Of a stretch of DNA of 64,000 bases, positions 24,451 to 34,101 are shown in pieces. The notes under the pieces were generated by a model. It worked only from the letters and a program-made list of their open reading frames with translations. It searched no databases and had not been told where the DNA came from. The first letter of the stretch is position 1; every line of letters starts with the position of its first letter. Origin of the DNA: Ferrimonas sediminum (GTDB lineage: Bacteria; Pseudomonadota; Gammaproteobacteria; Enterobacterales; Shewanellaceae); the NCBI RefSeq assembly GCF_900100175.1, contig NZ_FNEM01000001.1:434001-498000 (forward strand), given 5' to 3'. Made by a program: the position numbers and the translations under genes.

Positions 24451-25000
24451 CCGAGGCGGTGGCCTGGAACAGTTCCGGATGCAGGAAGGGGGCCAGCAGC
24501 ATGCACAGGGTATCGCTGTAGACACTGGTCCGGTCCACCAGGTTGTTGGTGAGTATGCCCATGGCTCCGCCTTTCTGGCGAATGTTATGGTCATCGAACA
24601 ACTCGTCCATCAACGGCCCCAACTCCTCGCCCTGTTCCAGACGCTGGCTGATGACCTCCGGCAGCGGCAGCAGCCCGGTGCGACCGATCTGGGTGTGCTG
24701 ACCGTCGCTGATGGCTACATAGGCAAAGGTAAATCCCTGGCCATGGATTCGGTCATAGCCACCTTCGAATGACACATACAGGTCGCCGGCCATCGCCTTG
24801 ATGGCATTGAGGCGGTTAATGGCCCCGACCCGAGTCTCGGTTTCGCCCAGCGGTTGCTCATCCACCCCCGACGGAACGCTGACGCCTTGTACCCGCCAGT
24901 GGCAATCCGGGTAGGCCGCCTGAAGTGCCCGGGTGGCGGCGTTGACTTTAACCGGGTTGCGGGAGGCAACAATGAGAGTTTTTTGTACTATTTGGGTCAT
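24416..25000 (-). CDS. yjjX: Inosine/xanthosine triphosphatase
   Basis: YjjX hydrolyses ITP and XTP to keep deaminated purines out of nucleic acids. I start at ATG 25000, since the first eleven codons of the longer frame do not resemble the family. The 194-residue protein has TLIVASRNPVKVNAATRAL, the GGYD-type acidic segment VSFEGGYDRIHGQGFTF and KGGAMGILTNNLVDRTSVYSD. Its C-terminus overlaps the end of the arsP-like gene on the opposite strand. Confidence 0.9.
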   Translation of the reverse strand: MTQIVQKTLIVASRNPVKVNAATRALQAAYPDCHWRVQGVSVPSGVDEQPLGETETRVGAINRLNAIKAMAGDLYVSFEGGYDRIHGQGFTFAYVAISDGQHTQIGRTGLLPLPEVISQRLEQGEELGPLMDELFDDHNIRQKGGAMGILTNNLVDRTSVYSDTLCMLLAPFLHPELFQATASAKPDSAATPSG

Positions 25001-25066
25001 CGTCGATGCCGTCAAAGAGGGAATGTGACACAATAGTCGGCAATCTAATCAGTGACTTCAAGTATT

Positions 25067-25855
25067 ATGATCTACCTTCTTTATTTGCTTCTTGGTGCGT
25101 TTGCCGGCGTGCTGTCCGGTTTGTTCGGCATTGGTGGTGGGCTGGTGATCGTACCGGTGTTGCTGACTACCTTTAAGCTGTTGAACTTCGATCCTCAATT
25201 GACGATTCACATGGCCCTGGGGACCTCCCTGGCGACCATTATTGTCACCTCGATGAACTCCATGTGGGCCCATCACCGCAAAGGCGGGGTGGACTGGAAG
25301 GTGGTGCTGACCATGGTGCCGGGCATCGTGGTGGCCGCCTACCTTGGTGGTTTTGTGGCCCACCTGCTGGACGCCACTGTGCTGGCATACTGTTTTACCG
25401 GCTTCATCACCCTGGTGGCCATTAAGATGTGGTTCGGCCTCAAACCCAGTGGCCAGCAACCTTTTCCGGGCGTTGTGGGTCTGAGCATCTCCGGGGTCGG
25501 CATCGGCTTTCTGTCTGCCATCTTTGGCATTGGTGGCGGCACCATCAGCGTGCCCCTGTTGTCGCGTTTTGGACTGGAGATGCGCAAAGCGGTGGGAATC
25601 TCATCGGCGCTGGGGTTGCCCATTGCCCTGACCGGTGCCCTCAGTTACGCCATCAGCGGCTGGAATGAACCGGGCCTGCCTGAGATGAGCCTGGGCTATG
25701 TGTACCTGCCAGCCTTCATCGGCATTGTGCTCACCAGTTCGGTGTTTTCCCGGGTGGGGGCCAACCTGGCTCATAGGCTGGATGCGCGAGTGATGCAAAA
25801 GAGTTTCGCCCTGCTGCTGGTGATCATTGCGATAAAGACTTTGCTAACCAGTTAG
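25067..25855 (+). CDS. TauE/SafE-family membrane permease (sulfite/organosulfonate exporter type)
   Basis: The 262-residue protein has eight predicted helices in two repeats, each with the family Gly-rich motif: GLFGIGGGLVIVPVLLTTFK near the N-terminus and AIFGIGGGTISVPLLSRFG in the second half. Family members transport sulfite, sulfoacetate or other sulfur-linked organic acids; substrate here is unknown. I use ATG 25067; a GTG at 25052 would add five residues. It is divergent from yjjX and ends at a clear terminator. Confidence 0.88.
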   Translation: MIYLLYLLLGAFAGVLSGLFGIGGGLVIVPVLLTTFKLLNFDPQLTIHMALGTSLATIIVTSMNSMWAHHRKGGVDWKVVLTMVPGIVVAAYLGGFVAHLLDATVLAYCFTGFITLVAIKMWFGLKPSGQQPFPGVVGLSISGVGIGFLSAIFGIGGGTISVPLLSRFGLEMRKAVGISSALGLPIALTGALSYAISGWNEPGLPEMSLGYVYLPAFIGIVLTSSVFSRVGANLAHRLDARVMQKSFALLLVIIAIKTLLTS

Positions 25856-25901
25856 CCATAGGTATAGATGTTGTAATTTTATTACATATGAAAGTTTGCG
25901 A

Positions 25902-25927
25902 CTGGGCCCCTGCGGCCCAGTTTTTTT
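25902..25927 (+). terminator. Terminator of the TauE/SafE gene
   Basis: A 7-bp stem (ctgggcc/ggcccag, loop cctgc) is followed by seven T residues. Confidence 0.9.
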
Positions 25928-26056
25928 ATCTAATCGCTTTGCTGTTGTTACATCAGTAACCATGTTCACCCCTTATTTAACGGCTTTTGCGCCCTTTTAA
26001 CCCGCTTTTTACAATCAGATTAATCATATTTATGCGGGCATTCGAAAGATCAATGC

Positions 26057-26072
26057 TGTGAGCTGGGTCACG
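26057..26072 (+). promoter_or_regulatory. CRP binding site for the serine catabolic genes
   Basis: tgtgagctgggtcacg matches the core tgtga-N6-tcac exactly. With a -10 near 26124-26129 its centre would lie at roughly -70, a usual class I activation position. Confidence 0.68.
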
Positions 26073-26166
26073 CTAGAAAACCATGTTTGAGATGTGAATC
26101 ACGTTTAGTTTGTAATAAATCTATATATTTGCCCTCGCTAACTCGAACACTCAAAGGTGATTTCCC

Positions 26167-27444
26167 ATGCAGAACCAAAACACTGCAACTGCCACTGCGA
26201 CCAATACCAAAGCGGTGGGCTATACCAAACAAGACCTGACCTGGTCATTGTCCATGTTCGGCACCGCGGTTGGTGCCGGCGTCCTGTTCCTGCCGATTCG
26301 CGCTGGCCTGGAGGGCTTCTGGCCTCTGATCGTCATTGCGATGCTGGTGGGTCCTATGACTTACCTGTCTCACCGTGCCCTGGCGCGCTTCGTTCTGTCT
26401 TCCAAGCGTAAAGATGCTGACATCACCGATGTGGTGGAGGAGCATTTCGGTAAAAGTGCCGGCTTGCTGATCACCTTCCTGTATTTCTTTGCCATCTATC
26501 CCATCGTGTTGATCTACGGTAACGCCATTACCAACACCATCGATAGCTTCATGGTGAACCAGTTGGGTCTGGAGTCCATGCCTCGCTGGATCCTGTCCGG
26601 AGCGCTGGTGGCCATGATGATGGGCGTGATGATCCTGGGTCGTCGCCTGATGCTGAAAGCCACCGAGCTGCTGGTATACCCTCTGGTATTCATCCTGTTC
26701 GCCATGTCCGTCTACCTGATTCCGGACTGGTCCATGGCTGCCATGAGCACCGATAACATCCCGGCCATGGGCGACCTGTTGACCGTGGTGTACCTGACCA
26801 TCCCAATGCTGATCTTCTCCTTCAACCACAGCCCGGCGGTTTCCTCCATGGCGCTGGCTCAGCGTGAAGCTCACGGCGACAACGCGGTTGCCAAGTCCGA
26901 CATGATCCTGAAGCGTGCTTCTGGCATGCTGCTGGGCTTCGTGATGTTCTTCGTATTCAGCTGTGTACTGGCCCTGACTCCTGAGCAACTGATGGAAGCC
27001 AAGACTCAGAACCTTCCGGTACTGAGCTACCTGGCCAACGAATACGACTCGCCGCTGATCTCCGTGATCGGTCCTCTGGTGGCGTTCCTGGCTATCTTCT
27101 CCTCCTTCTTCGGCCACTACCTGGGTGCGAAAGAGGGTCTGGCGGGCATCGTTAAGAAAGCCGCTCCAAAAGCCGTTGCCAACATGGGTGAGAAGAAGTT
27201 CGACAAAGCCCTGGTTGCCTTCTTCTTCTTCACCGTTTGGGGTGTGGCCATCATGAACCCATCTGTACTGGGCATGATTGAGTCTCTGGGTGCGCCGTTC
27301 ATCGCCGCCATCCTGTTCCTGATGCCGATGTACGCCATCAAGAAGGTACCATCCATGAAGAAGTACGACGGTGCACTGTCCAACATCTTCGTCACCGTCA
27401 TGGGCCTGGTGGCCATCTCTGCCATCGTTAAAGACCTGATTTAA
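26167..27444 (+). CDS. sdaC: HAAAP-family serine transporter
   Basis: The 425-residue protein has about eleven membrane helices and the hydroxy/aromatic amino acid permease signature [21 protein letters not shown] near residue 28, then [14 protein letters not shown] and [17 protein letters not shown]. It is most like SdaC, an H+-coupled serine importer. The L-serine deaminase gene follows 71 bases downstream, so the pair imports serine and turns it into pyruvate. Aaaggtga lies seven bases before the ATG. A CRP site and an AT-rich promoter lie upstream. Codon use resembles that of highly expressed genes. Confidence 0.92.
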   Translation: MQNQNTATATATNTKAVGYTKQDLTWSLSMFGTAVGAGVLFLPIRAGLEGFWPLIVIAMLVGPMTYLSHRALARFVLSSKRKDADITDVVEEHFGKSAGLLITFLYFFAIYPIVLIYGNAITNTIDSFMVNQLGLESMPRWILSGALVAMMMGVMILGRRLMLKATELLVYPLVFILFAMSVYLIPDWSMAAMSTDNIPAMGDLLTVVYLTIPMLIFSFNHSPAVSSMALAQREAHGDNAVAKSDMILKRASGMLLGFVMFFVFSCVLALTPEQLMEAKTQNLPVLSYLANEYDSPLISVIGPLVAFLAIFSSFFGHYLGAKEGLAGIVKKAAPKAVANMGEKKFDKALVAFFFFTVWGVAIMNPSVLGMIESLGAPFIAAILFLMPMYAIKKVPSMKKYDGALSNIFVTVMGLVAISAIVKDLI

Positions 27445-27464
27445 TCAGCGTCCCCTGACTCTGC

Positions 27465-27499
27465 AAGCCGGAGTCGCAAGACTCCGGCTTTCTTATTTC
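27465..27499 (+). terminator. Hairpin between sdaC and the serine deaminase gene (partial terminator)
   Basis: An 11-bp perfect stem (aagccggagtc/gactccggctt, loop gcaa) is followed by tcttatttct. The mixed T-tract suggests partial read-through, giving less deaminase than transporter mRNA. Confidence 0.65.
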
Positions 27500-27515
27500 T
27501 ACAGAGGTTTTCTTC

Positions 27516-28880
27516 ATGTTCAGTGTTTTCGATATCTTTAAAATTGGTGTAGGTCCTTCAAGTTCCCATACTGTGGGGCCCATGAAGGCCGCCAAGCAGT
27601 TTATTGATGAACTGCGTGCCATGGATAAGTTGCGCGAGGTGACTCACATCAGTGTCGACATCTATGGCTCTTTGTCCCTGACCGGCAAAGGCCACCATAC
27701 GGATATCGCGATCATTATGGGCCTGGCGGGCAACAGTCCGGAAACCGTCGACATCGATGGTATTCCTGATTTCATTCAGCGGGTTGAGCAAACTGAACGT
27801 TTGCCGGTTGGCATGCATTGCCATGTCGTGGACTTTCCCCGTGATGCGGTGACCTTTCACAGCCATGCGCTGGACCTGCACGAGAACGGCATGAGCATCC
27901 ATGCGTTTATCGGCGAAGAGGTGGCCCTGTCGAAGACCTACTACTCCACTGGCGGCGGCTTTATTGTCGATGAAGAGAACTTTGGTAAACCTGCCTCTAA
28001 CCTGAAGCCGGTGCCTTACTCCTTTACCGATGCCGAAGAGATGCTGCAACAGTGCCGTGACACCGGCATGAGCATCTCGGCGCTGATGATGGAGAACGAA
28101 AAGGCCTACCACAGCGAAGCCGATATTCAGGAGGGATTCGGCCGAGTGTGGAACGTCATGCGTGAGTCCATTGAGCGGGGGTGTGGTACCGAAGGTTTGC
28201 TGGCCGGGCCGTTGAGAGTGCCGCGCCGGGCTGCGGCGTTGCATCGGCAACTGATCGCTAATGAGCGTAACAGCAACGATCCCATGAGCATCATTGATTG
28301 GGTCAACATGTTCGCACTGGCGGCCTCGGAAGAGAATGCCGCCGGAGGCCGGGTGGTCACCGCTCCCACCAATGGTGCCGCCGGCATCATTCCTGCGGTG
28401 CTGGCTTACTACGATAAGTTCATTGAGCGTGTGGATGCCCAGCAATACAGCAAGTTCTATCTGGCGGCGGGTGCCATCGGTGCACTGTACCAGATGAACG
28501 CCTCCATCTCAGGTGCAGAAGTGGGCTGTCAGGGCGAAGTCGGTGTGGCCTGCTCCATGGCAGCTGCCGGCCTGGCTGAGCTGATGGGCGCCAGCCCGTC
28601 CCAGGTGTGTGTGGCAGCAGAGATTGCCATGGAGCACAACCTGGGGCTGACCTGTGACCCTGTGGCAGGCCAGGTGCAGGTTCCTTGCATCGAGCGTAAC
28701 GCCATCGCTTCGGTGAAGGCGGTCAATGCCACCCGAATGGCGATGCGCCGTAACTCGGATCCCTGTGTGTCTCTGGATAAGGTGATTGCCACCATGTATG
28801 AGACCGGTAAGGACATGCACCCGAAATACCGCGAAACCTCCCAGGGGGGATTGGCGATTAAAGTTCTGAACGTTTGCTAG
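27516..28880 (+). CDS. sdaA: L-serine ammonia-lyase (serine deaminase)
   Basis: The enzyme converts L-serine to pyruvate and ammonia using an oxygen-sensitive [4Fe-4S] cluster. The 454-residue single-chain form has FKIGVGPSSSHTVGPMKAA at the N-terminus, TAPTNGAAGIIPAVLAYY, the cluster region AEVGCQGEVGVACSMAAAGL and LTCDPVAGQVQVPCIERNA. It is paired with sdaC. SdaA and SdaB cannot be told apart by eye, so the symbol is generic. Confidence 0.93.
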   Translation: MFSVFDIFKIGVGPSSSHTVGPMKAAKQFIDELRAMDKLREVTHISVDIYGSLSLTGKGHHTDIAIIMGLAGNSPETVDIDGIPDFIQRVEQTERLPVGMHCHVVDFPRDAVTFHSHALDLHENGMSIHAFIGEEVALSKTYYSTGGGFIVDEENFGKPASNLKPVPYSFTDAEEMLQQCRDTGMSISALMMENEKAYHSEADIQEGFGRVWNVMRESIERGCGTEGLLAGPLRVPRRAAALHRQLIANERNSNDPMSIIDWVNMFALAASEENAAGGRVVTAPTNGAAGIIPAVLAYYDKFIERVDAQQYSKFYLAAGAIGALYQMNASISGAEVGCQGEVGVACSMAAAGLAELMGASPSQVCVAAEIAMEHNLGLTCDPVAGQVQVPCIERNAIASVKAVNATRMAMRRNSDPCVSLDKVIATMYETGKDMHPKYRETSQGGLAIKVLNVC

Positions 28881-28900
28881 CGCCAGTAAACGATCTCCAA

Positions 28901-28925
28901 GCCGGCTCCTGAGCCGGCTTTTTTT
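28901..28925 (+). terminator. Terminator of the sdaC-sdaA unit
   Basis: A 9-bp stem (agccggctc/gagccggct) with a two-base loop is followed by six T residues. Confidence 0.9.
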
Positions 28926-28933
28926 ATGGCTTG

Positions 28934-29539
28934 TTAATGGTGGCTGAGTGTCAGTAACCGGTGTTCATTGCCGGCGTCCATGGTTGCCGTAATGGATACA
29001 GGCAGTTGCTGCTGCAGTTCTCGAAACCAGGTGTCGGCGCGGTGACCGCCCAGACGCAGCTCGATCAGGCATCGGTGCTCGCGGCAGATGGGCGTATGGG
29101 AGAAAGCTTGGTTCATTGGCGGGCGTATGGCCTGGTTCAACCACCATGGCTGTGCCCACTCCCCCCATTCCTGTGCACCATAAAAGCGCTGCCAGCTGAG
29201 GCGGTGAGCGGGGTTGTCGTCGTCGGTGGGAAAGGCCGGATGCAACCGCCGAAACTGATGTGGCGAGCCCTGGCTGTCGTCGGCCTGATACACCCAGTCG
29301 TGCCAGACAAATTGTGGCCCCATACGCTGATACTCGGCCAGCAAAGACTGGCGATCGACAGTCTCAACCGGAAATTGCAACTTGTCGCTGCTGGCGTGCA
29401 GTGGCGATTGTGGCCATATCAGAGTGTCACCATAGGCCGAAAGGGCGTCCATAAAGGGGTGGGATTCTGGCTTCCACAACAGCAGAGCCGCCAATAGCGG
29501 CGTTAGCCAGATCAGGGTTATCAGGCTCTGGGATCGCAT
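28934..29539 (-). CDS. Hypothetical exported or membrane-anchored protein
   Basis: The 201-residue protein starts with a hydrophobic segment (SLITLIWLTPLLAALLLW, residues 4-21) that can be a signal peptide or an anchor, followed by a soluble Trp-, His- and Pro-rich domain (FVWHDWVYQADDSQG, WGEWAQPWWLNQAIRP). One Cys pair (PICREHRCLIEL) could form a disulfide. I do not recognise the family. It lies 45 bases downstream of the GGDEF/EAL gene on the same strand and may be cotranscribed with it. Confidence 0.65.
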   Translation of the reverse strand: MRSQSLITLIWLTPLLAALLLWKPESHPFMDALSAYGDTLIWPQSPLHASSDKLQFPVETVDRQSLLAEYQRMGPQFVWHDWVYQADDSQGSPHQFRRLHPAFPTDDDNPAHRLSWQRFYGAQEWGEWAQPWWLNQAIRPPMNQAFSHTPICREHRCLIELRLGGHRADTWFRELQQQLPVSITATMDAGNEHRLLTLSHH

Positions 29540-29584
29540 CTCTCACTCCTTGAGAAAAGTCCCCTCTATTGTAGAAAGCGCGGC

Positions 29585-32080
29585 CTAGGACTTGGTGTTT
29601 TTTCCGGCGATAAAGCCGGGGACATTGTCTGCCGCCATCGGTCTTCCCAGTTGAAAACCCTGACCAAAGTGGCAACCCATGTTGCGCAAAATCTCAATCT
29701 GCCGAATGTCATCGATGCCTTCGGCATTGACCTTCATATTGAGGGCGTTGGCCAGATGAACGATGGCCTGAATCACATCCCGGGCCCGTTGTTCGGTATG
29801 CACCTGACAGGTGAAGCTGCGATCGATCTTGACGATGTCCAGCGGCAGGCGGTGCAGGTAGTTGAGAGAGGAGTAGCCGGTGCCAAAATCGTCCATAGCC
29901 AGGCGCACCCCCAGTCGGCGGATCTGCTTCAGTACCACCGACGCCTGCTCATGCTGACCTAGCAGGGAGCGTTCGGTGATCTCCAGCCGCAGGGATTCCG
30001 GAGGCAAGCGGGTTTCCTTGAGGATGGAGTTGATCACATCCAGGCTGTTCTGGCGGGAGAACCACTCGGAACAGAGGTTAACGCTGACACTGGTGCGTGC
30101 CATGCGGGGGTACTTGCGCTGCCAGTCGGCGAACTGCTGGCAGGTTTTCTGCAATACCAGCCGGTCCAGTTCCAGAATCTGGCGGGTTTCTTCCATCACT
30201 TCGATAAACTGGCCGGGCAGTTGCAGGCCCTTGCTGGGGTGGCGCCAGCGCACCAGCGCCTCGAAGCCCACCAGTTGCTCATTGTCCAGGCGCCACACCG
30301 GCTGATAGTGGATCTCAAATTGATCCTGCTCGATGGCCCGGGCCAGCTCGGTTTCCAGTCGCAGGCGAACCTGAGCGGCCTGGCGCATGGTGCCGGTAAA
30401 GACCACCGGCTGGCGACCCCCCTTGGCTTTGGACTGGTACATGGCCACGTCCGCGTCCCGCAGGATCTCTTGAGGGCTGTTGTAGGCGTCGTCACAGTAG
30501 GCGATACCGATGCTGCCGCCGCTGTAGATCTCTTCGTTTTTGATCAGGAATGGCAGCGATAGCATCTTGTGAATGCGCTGGGCGGTGATCATCGCATCCT
30601 GACTGTCGTGCAGGTTGTCCAGCAACACGGCAAATTCGTCACCACCGAGGCGGGCCACGGTATCGCTGCCCCGCAGGCAGCGTTTGAGCCGGGTCGACAC
30701 CTGCACCAGCAGGCTGTCACCAGTGAGGTGACCGAGGCTGTCGTTGACCATCTTGAACCGGTCCAGATCCAGGTAGATCAAGGCGTAGTTGAAGTCGGCA
30801 CAGCGCTTTCGTTGGGCAAACAGCTGATCCAGCCGTTCCAGTAACAGTGCTCGGTTGGGGAGGCCGGTAAGGTGATCATGAAGGTTGTCGTGGCGTAGCT
30901 GACTCTCGATGCGCCGTCGCTCGGCAATCTCATGTTGCAGCGCCTGGGTGCGTTCATTGACCGCCCCTTCCAACGCTTGCTGAGTTTCCGACAGGCTGCG
31001 ATGGGCCTGTTGAATGATGATGACGTTGGCGATGTGCTGGGCCAGGTAGGACAGCATCTGCAGATCGTCGTCGCCGTAGTGGTCGGCCTGATGGTAATCC
31101 TGAATCACCACCGCCCCGATGACGTTGTCGTCGTTGATCAGCGGCGCGCCCATCCAGGACTGGGCGGCTTGCCCCATTTCATGGGCCTGGCCTTCATCGA
31201 TCAGCGCCTGGCGCTGCTGATAATCCAGCAGCAGCGGTTCGGCCTTTTGCAGCAGGTACTCGGTGAGGCCTTTTCCCAGAGGGCGGCGTTTATGCAGTTT
31301 GTGCTGAAACTCATCCACCATGTAGGGGAACTCCAGCTGCCGCCGCTCCTGATCCACCAGGGCCACATAGAAGTTGTTGCAGGAAAGCAGGCGCTTGAAT
31401 TGCTGATGGAACTGCTGACACAGTTGATCCAGCGGCAGCAGTTGCCGGCTGAGACTGGCGATCTGATGTTGGATCGACAGCAGGGTTTTTTGTTGCGCCA
31501 GCTGGCGGTCCACCTGTTGCTGCTGAGCCCTTAGCCGCTGCAGCTGGCGGCGGACAGTGCGGGTGTGCAGCGCCTGCTTCACCAGGCCGGAGAACTGCTG
31601 CAACAGCCGTTGCTCCTGCTCGCTGTAGCGGTGCTTGTCGGTGCAGAACACCACCACGGCACCGCTGCCGGTATCGCTGTCATACCAGGGCACGCCCAGC
31701 CAGGCCTGGGGTTTGGGCGCTGTCAGCTGGACCTGTTTGTTCATCTGCCGGGCCACCAGATCGGCCTGGGACAGATTCAGGGGGCTACGGCCTTTCATCA
31801 GGTAACTGACCAGGCCATCGGAGGCCAGCAGGCTGTCGGTGTCCAGATCGCTGCCTTTGTACCTCAGTTGGGCGGGGTCGCCTTCGATGAGCAGGAAATG
31901 TGGTGCGTGCAGCTGTTGCTGCAACCACTGGTGCAGGGTGGCAAACAGCGGCTCTGACGGCTGTTCCGGCACACTCAATTGAGCCAGGGCTGTAATCAGC
32001 GGGGCGTTGTCTGGTGTGGCGGGGAGCGGCGAGAGCGAAGTCAGCATCGGCAGTTGTAGTAAAGATCTTAAAGCTATCAT
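29585..32080 (-). CDS. Dual GAF-GGDEF-EAL cyclic-di-GMP enzyme
   Basis: The 831-residue cytosolic protein has a GAF-like domain (about 30-175), a coiled coil, a second GAF-like domain (about 210-360), a coiled coil, GGDEF (about 395-560) and EAL (about 575-825). The GGDEF motif is intact (479-483), preceded by an inhibitory-site RxxD (Arg470-Asp473). The EAL motif is intact (607-609), with the further catalytic residues Asn668, Glu703, Asp730-Asp731, Lys751 and Glu787 visible. So both synthesis and breakdown of c-di-GMP are possible. No membrane segment, so the signal is cytoplasmic. The start is uncertain: ATG 32080 or 32047; neither has a good ribosome site. Confidence 0.92.
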   Translation of the reverse strand: MIALRSLLQLPMLTSLSPLPATPDNAPLITALAQLSVPEQPSEPLFATLHQWLQQQLHAPHFLLIEGDPAQLRYKGSDLDTDSLLASDGLVSYLMKGRSPLNLSQADLVARQMNKQVQLTAPKPQAWLGVPWYDSDTGSGAVVVFCTDKHRYSEQEQRLLQQFSGLVKQALHTRTVRRQLQRLRAQQQQVDRQLAQQKTLLSIQHQIASLSRQLLPLDQLCQQFHQQFKRLLSCNNFYVALVDQERRQLEFPYMVDEFQHKLHKRRPLGKGLTEYLLQKAEPLLLDYQQRQALIDEGQAHEMGQAAQSWMGAPLINDDNVIGAVVIQDYHQADHYGDDDLQMLSYLAQHIANVIIIQQAHRSLSETQQALEGAVNERTQALQHEIAERRRIESQLRHDNLHDHLTGLPNRALLLERLDQLFAQRKRCADFNYALIYLDLDRFKMVNDSLGHLTGDSLLVQVSTRLKRCLRGSDTVARLGGDEFAVLLDNLHDSQDAMITAQRIHKMLSLPFLIKNEEIYSGGSIGIAYCDDAYNSPQEILRDADVAMYQSKAKGGRQPVVFTGTMRQAAQVRLRLETELARAIEQDQFEIHYQPVWRLDNEQLVGFEALVRWRHPSKGLQLPGQFIEVMEETRQILELDRLVLQKTCQQFADWQRKYPRMARTSVSVNLCSEWFSRQNSLDVINSILKETRLPPESLRLEITERSLLGQHEQASVVLKQIRRLGVRLAMDDFGTGYSSLNYLHRLPLDIVKIDRSFTCQVHTEQRARDVIQAIVHLANALNMKVNAEGIDDIRQIEILRNMGCHFGQGFQLGRPMAADNVPGFIAGKNTKS

Positions 32081-32177
32081 TATTTTGCGCCCATGATGCC
32101 ACTTTCTCCTTTATGTTGCCAAGTGAATGAGCGACTAAACTTTAAACAACATTACTGCTAACTACAGAGGGGGCTGT

Positions 32178-32435
32178 ATGCATCTTGGCTTTTGTGGTTG
32201 GTGTGCGCGCTCGACGCCCCATCAGGCCGTGTCGGTATGCCACGGAGTTCACCTCGCCATGACCCTGATGACCCTGGGTGGCTGGAGTTTTGTCTGGGCT
32301 TACCTGGATTGCAACGCACGGCGGTGTCAGCGTTGTGGCCTCGGAAGCGGTCTCCCCCTGCTGGGGTTTGCCGGGGCGTATTACCAGAGCCTGGCCGAGC
32401 GCCGGCGTAGCCCGCTGGCGCAGTGGCGGGCGTAA
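32178..32435 (+). CDS. Small Cys-rich zinc-ribbon-like membrane protein
   Basis: A clear ribosome site (gaggggg) lies before ATG 32178. The 85-residue product begins with CGWCARSTPH and a later Cys-His pair, has one hydrophobic stretch (LAMTLMTLGGWSFVWAYL, about residues 26-43) and then DCNARRCQRCG. The split CxxC...CxxC arrangement around a membrane segment resembles small proteins with a zinc ribbon folded over a membrane helix. A transcript of its own is plausible, since the symporter gene starts 144 bases later. Function unknown. Confidence 0.6.
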   Translation: MHLGFCGWCARSTPHQAVSVCHGVHLAMTLMTLGGWSFVWAYLDCNARRCQRCGLGSGLPLLGFAGAYYQSLAERRRSPLAQWRA

Positions 32436-32578
32436 CATACTGATCCTGGTCAGGGGCTGTCACCGGGGTTAGCTTTGATCACGTTTGTGCCCTTTTGAGC
32501 AGCCCTCGAAGGGGATTTTTGCTAAAATTCGCCGCGGTTGTACCCTCCCTACATAAAGAACGAACCGATAGGAATACT

Positions 32579-33859
32579 ATGTCTACCTCCCGCAATCCCT
32601 TGGCCGATCTCTGGCGCAAGTGGTCGTCTGTGCCTCTGTGGTTGAAAATCCTCACCGGCATGCTGCTCGGTATTGCCACTGGCGTTGCCATGGGCGAGTC
32701 TGCCGAATACCTCAAGCCCATTGGCTCCCTGTTTGTGAATACCATCAAGATGCTGATTGTGCCCTTGGTATTCTGTTCACTGATCGTCGGGGTGACCTCG
32801 ATGCAGGATACCCAGAAGATGGGCCGCATCGGTTTGAAATCCTTTGTGTTCTATCTTGGGACTACCTCCATTGCCATCACCATCGGCCTGGCACTGGGCT
32901 ACCTGCTTGAACCCGGTGCCGGGGTGCAGATGGCCGGCTCGGTGGAAGCGGGCGCCAATCTGGCCAAAGAGGCCCCCAGCCTGGCAGACACGCTGGTGAA
33001 CATGATCCCCACCAACCCCATTGCGGCGCTGGCGCAGGGTAAAATTCTGCAGGTGATTGTGTTTGCCGTGGCGCTGGGCATCGCCCTGGTGCTGATCGGC
33101 GATCATGGTAAGCCAGCCATCAAGCTGTTTGAGTCCCTGGCGGAAGCGATGTACAAACTCACCGACATGGTGATGAACCTGGCCCCTTACGGCGTATTCG
33201 CCCTGATGGCCTGGGTCGCAGGTAAGTACGGATTGGACGTACTGCTGCCGCTGCTAAAAGTGATCATCGCGGTGTACCTGGGTTGCGCCCTGCACATCTT
33301 TGGCTTCTACAGCCTGGTGCTGGCCGGTTTGTCCCGCATCAGCCCGGTCCATTTCTTCCGTACCATCTCCGAAGCGATGGCGGTGGCATACACCATGTCC
33401 AGCTCCGCCGGTACCCTGCCAGCGTCGATGAAGTGTGCCAAGAAACTCGGGGTCAATAAGAGCATCTCCAGCTTTGTATTGCCGCTGGGCACCACCATCA
33501 ACATGGACGGCACCGCCCTGTATCAGGGGGTCTGTGCCCTGTTTGTCGCCCAGTTGTTTGGTATCGATCTGACCTGGGTTCAGTACCTGACCATCATCGT
33601 CACCGCCACCCTGGCGTCCATCGGTACCGCCGGGGTTCCGGGTGCCGGCCTGGTGATGCTGACCCTGGTGCTGACAACCGTCGGCCTGCCGCTGGAAGGG
33701 GTGGCCCTGGTCGCGGGCATTGACCGGGTGCTGGATATGGCCCGTACCGTGGTCAACGTGTCCGGTGACCTGGTGGCAACCACCGTCGTGGCCCACTCCG
33801 AAGGGGAGATGGGGGAAGCGACCGAGGTCGAGGCTGAAGCCGAAGCCGCCCGCGTTTAA
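32579..33859 (+). CDS. Dicarboxylate/amino acid:cation symporter (DAACS family)
   Basis: I start at ATG 32579 (agga six bases upstream). The 426-residue protein is collinear with GltP/DctA/SstT-type transporters: VNTIKMLIVPLVFCSLIVGV, the serine-rich re-entrant loop AYTMSSSAGTLPASM, the motif GTTINMDGTALYQGV, and AGVPGAGLVMLTLVL. Such proteins import glutamate, aspartate or C4-dicarboxylates with Na+ or H+. The acidic C-terminal tail (EGEMGEATEVEAEAEAA) is unusual but not family breaking. Substrate is not settled. It is a single gene ended by a terminator. Confidence 0.92.
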   Translation: MSTSRNPLADLWRKWSSVPLWLKILTGMLLGIATGVAMGESAEYLKPIGSLFVNTIKMLIVPLVFCSLIVGVTSMQDTQKMGRIGLKSFVFYLGTTSIAITIGLALGYLLEPGAGVQMAGSVEAGANLAKEAPSLADTLVNMIPTNPIAALAQGKILQVIVFAVALGIALVLIGDHGKPAIKLFESLAEAMYKLTDMVMNLAPYGVFALMAWVAGKYGLDVLLPLLKVIIAVYLGCALHIFGFYSLVLAGLSRISPVHFFRTISEAMAVAYTMSSSAGTLPASMKCAKKLGVNKSISSFVLPLGTTINMDGTALYQGVCALFVAQLFGIDLTWVQYLTIIVTATLASIGTAGVPGAGLVMLTLVLTTVGLPLEGVALVAGIDRVLDMARTVVNVSGDLVATTVVAHSEGEMGEATEVEAEAEAARV

Positions 33860-33878
33860 GCGGCGTTGCAGTAACAAC

Positions 33879-33910
33879 AACCCAGCCAGATGGCTGGGTT
33901 GTTTGGTTTT
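33879..33910 (+). terminator. Terminator of the DAACS symporter gene
   Basis: A 10-bp stem (aacccagcca/tggctgggtt, loop ga) is followed by gtttggtttt. Confidence 0.75.
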
Positions 33911-34101
33911 GGGGCCTGGCCAGCAGCACGCTGGAGATCACCACCAGCCTGGCGGCGTGTCGGGGCGGTGAGCGAGATCAACGATATGACCAGTCAGAAC
34001 GTCATTGCCGCTGCCGGGCTGGTGTATGCTCGACCCAGTCTGGGGCCTCGGGCCACAAACTGAGTCAGCTCAAGGGGCGCGGCCAGATTGAGCGCCAGCC
34101 A

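Larger units (their letters stand above)
25856..26166. other. Regulatory intergenic region before sdaC
   Basis: It starts with the TauE terminator, then is AT-rich and contains a strong CRP site (26057-26072) and an AT-rich -10-like run (ctatatatt, 26121-26129). No gene is visible. Confidence 0.6.
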
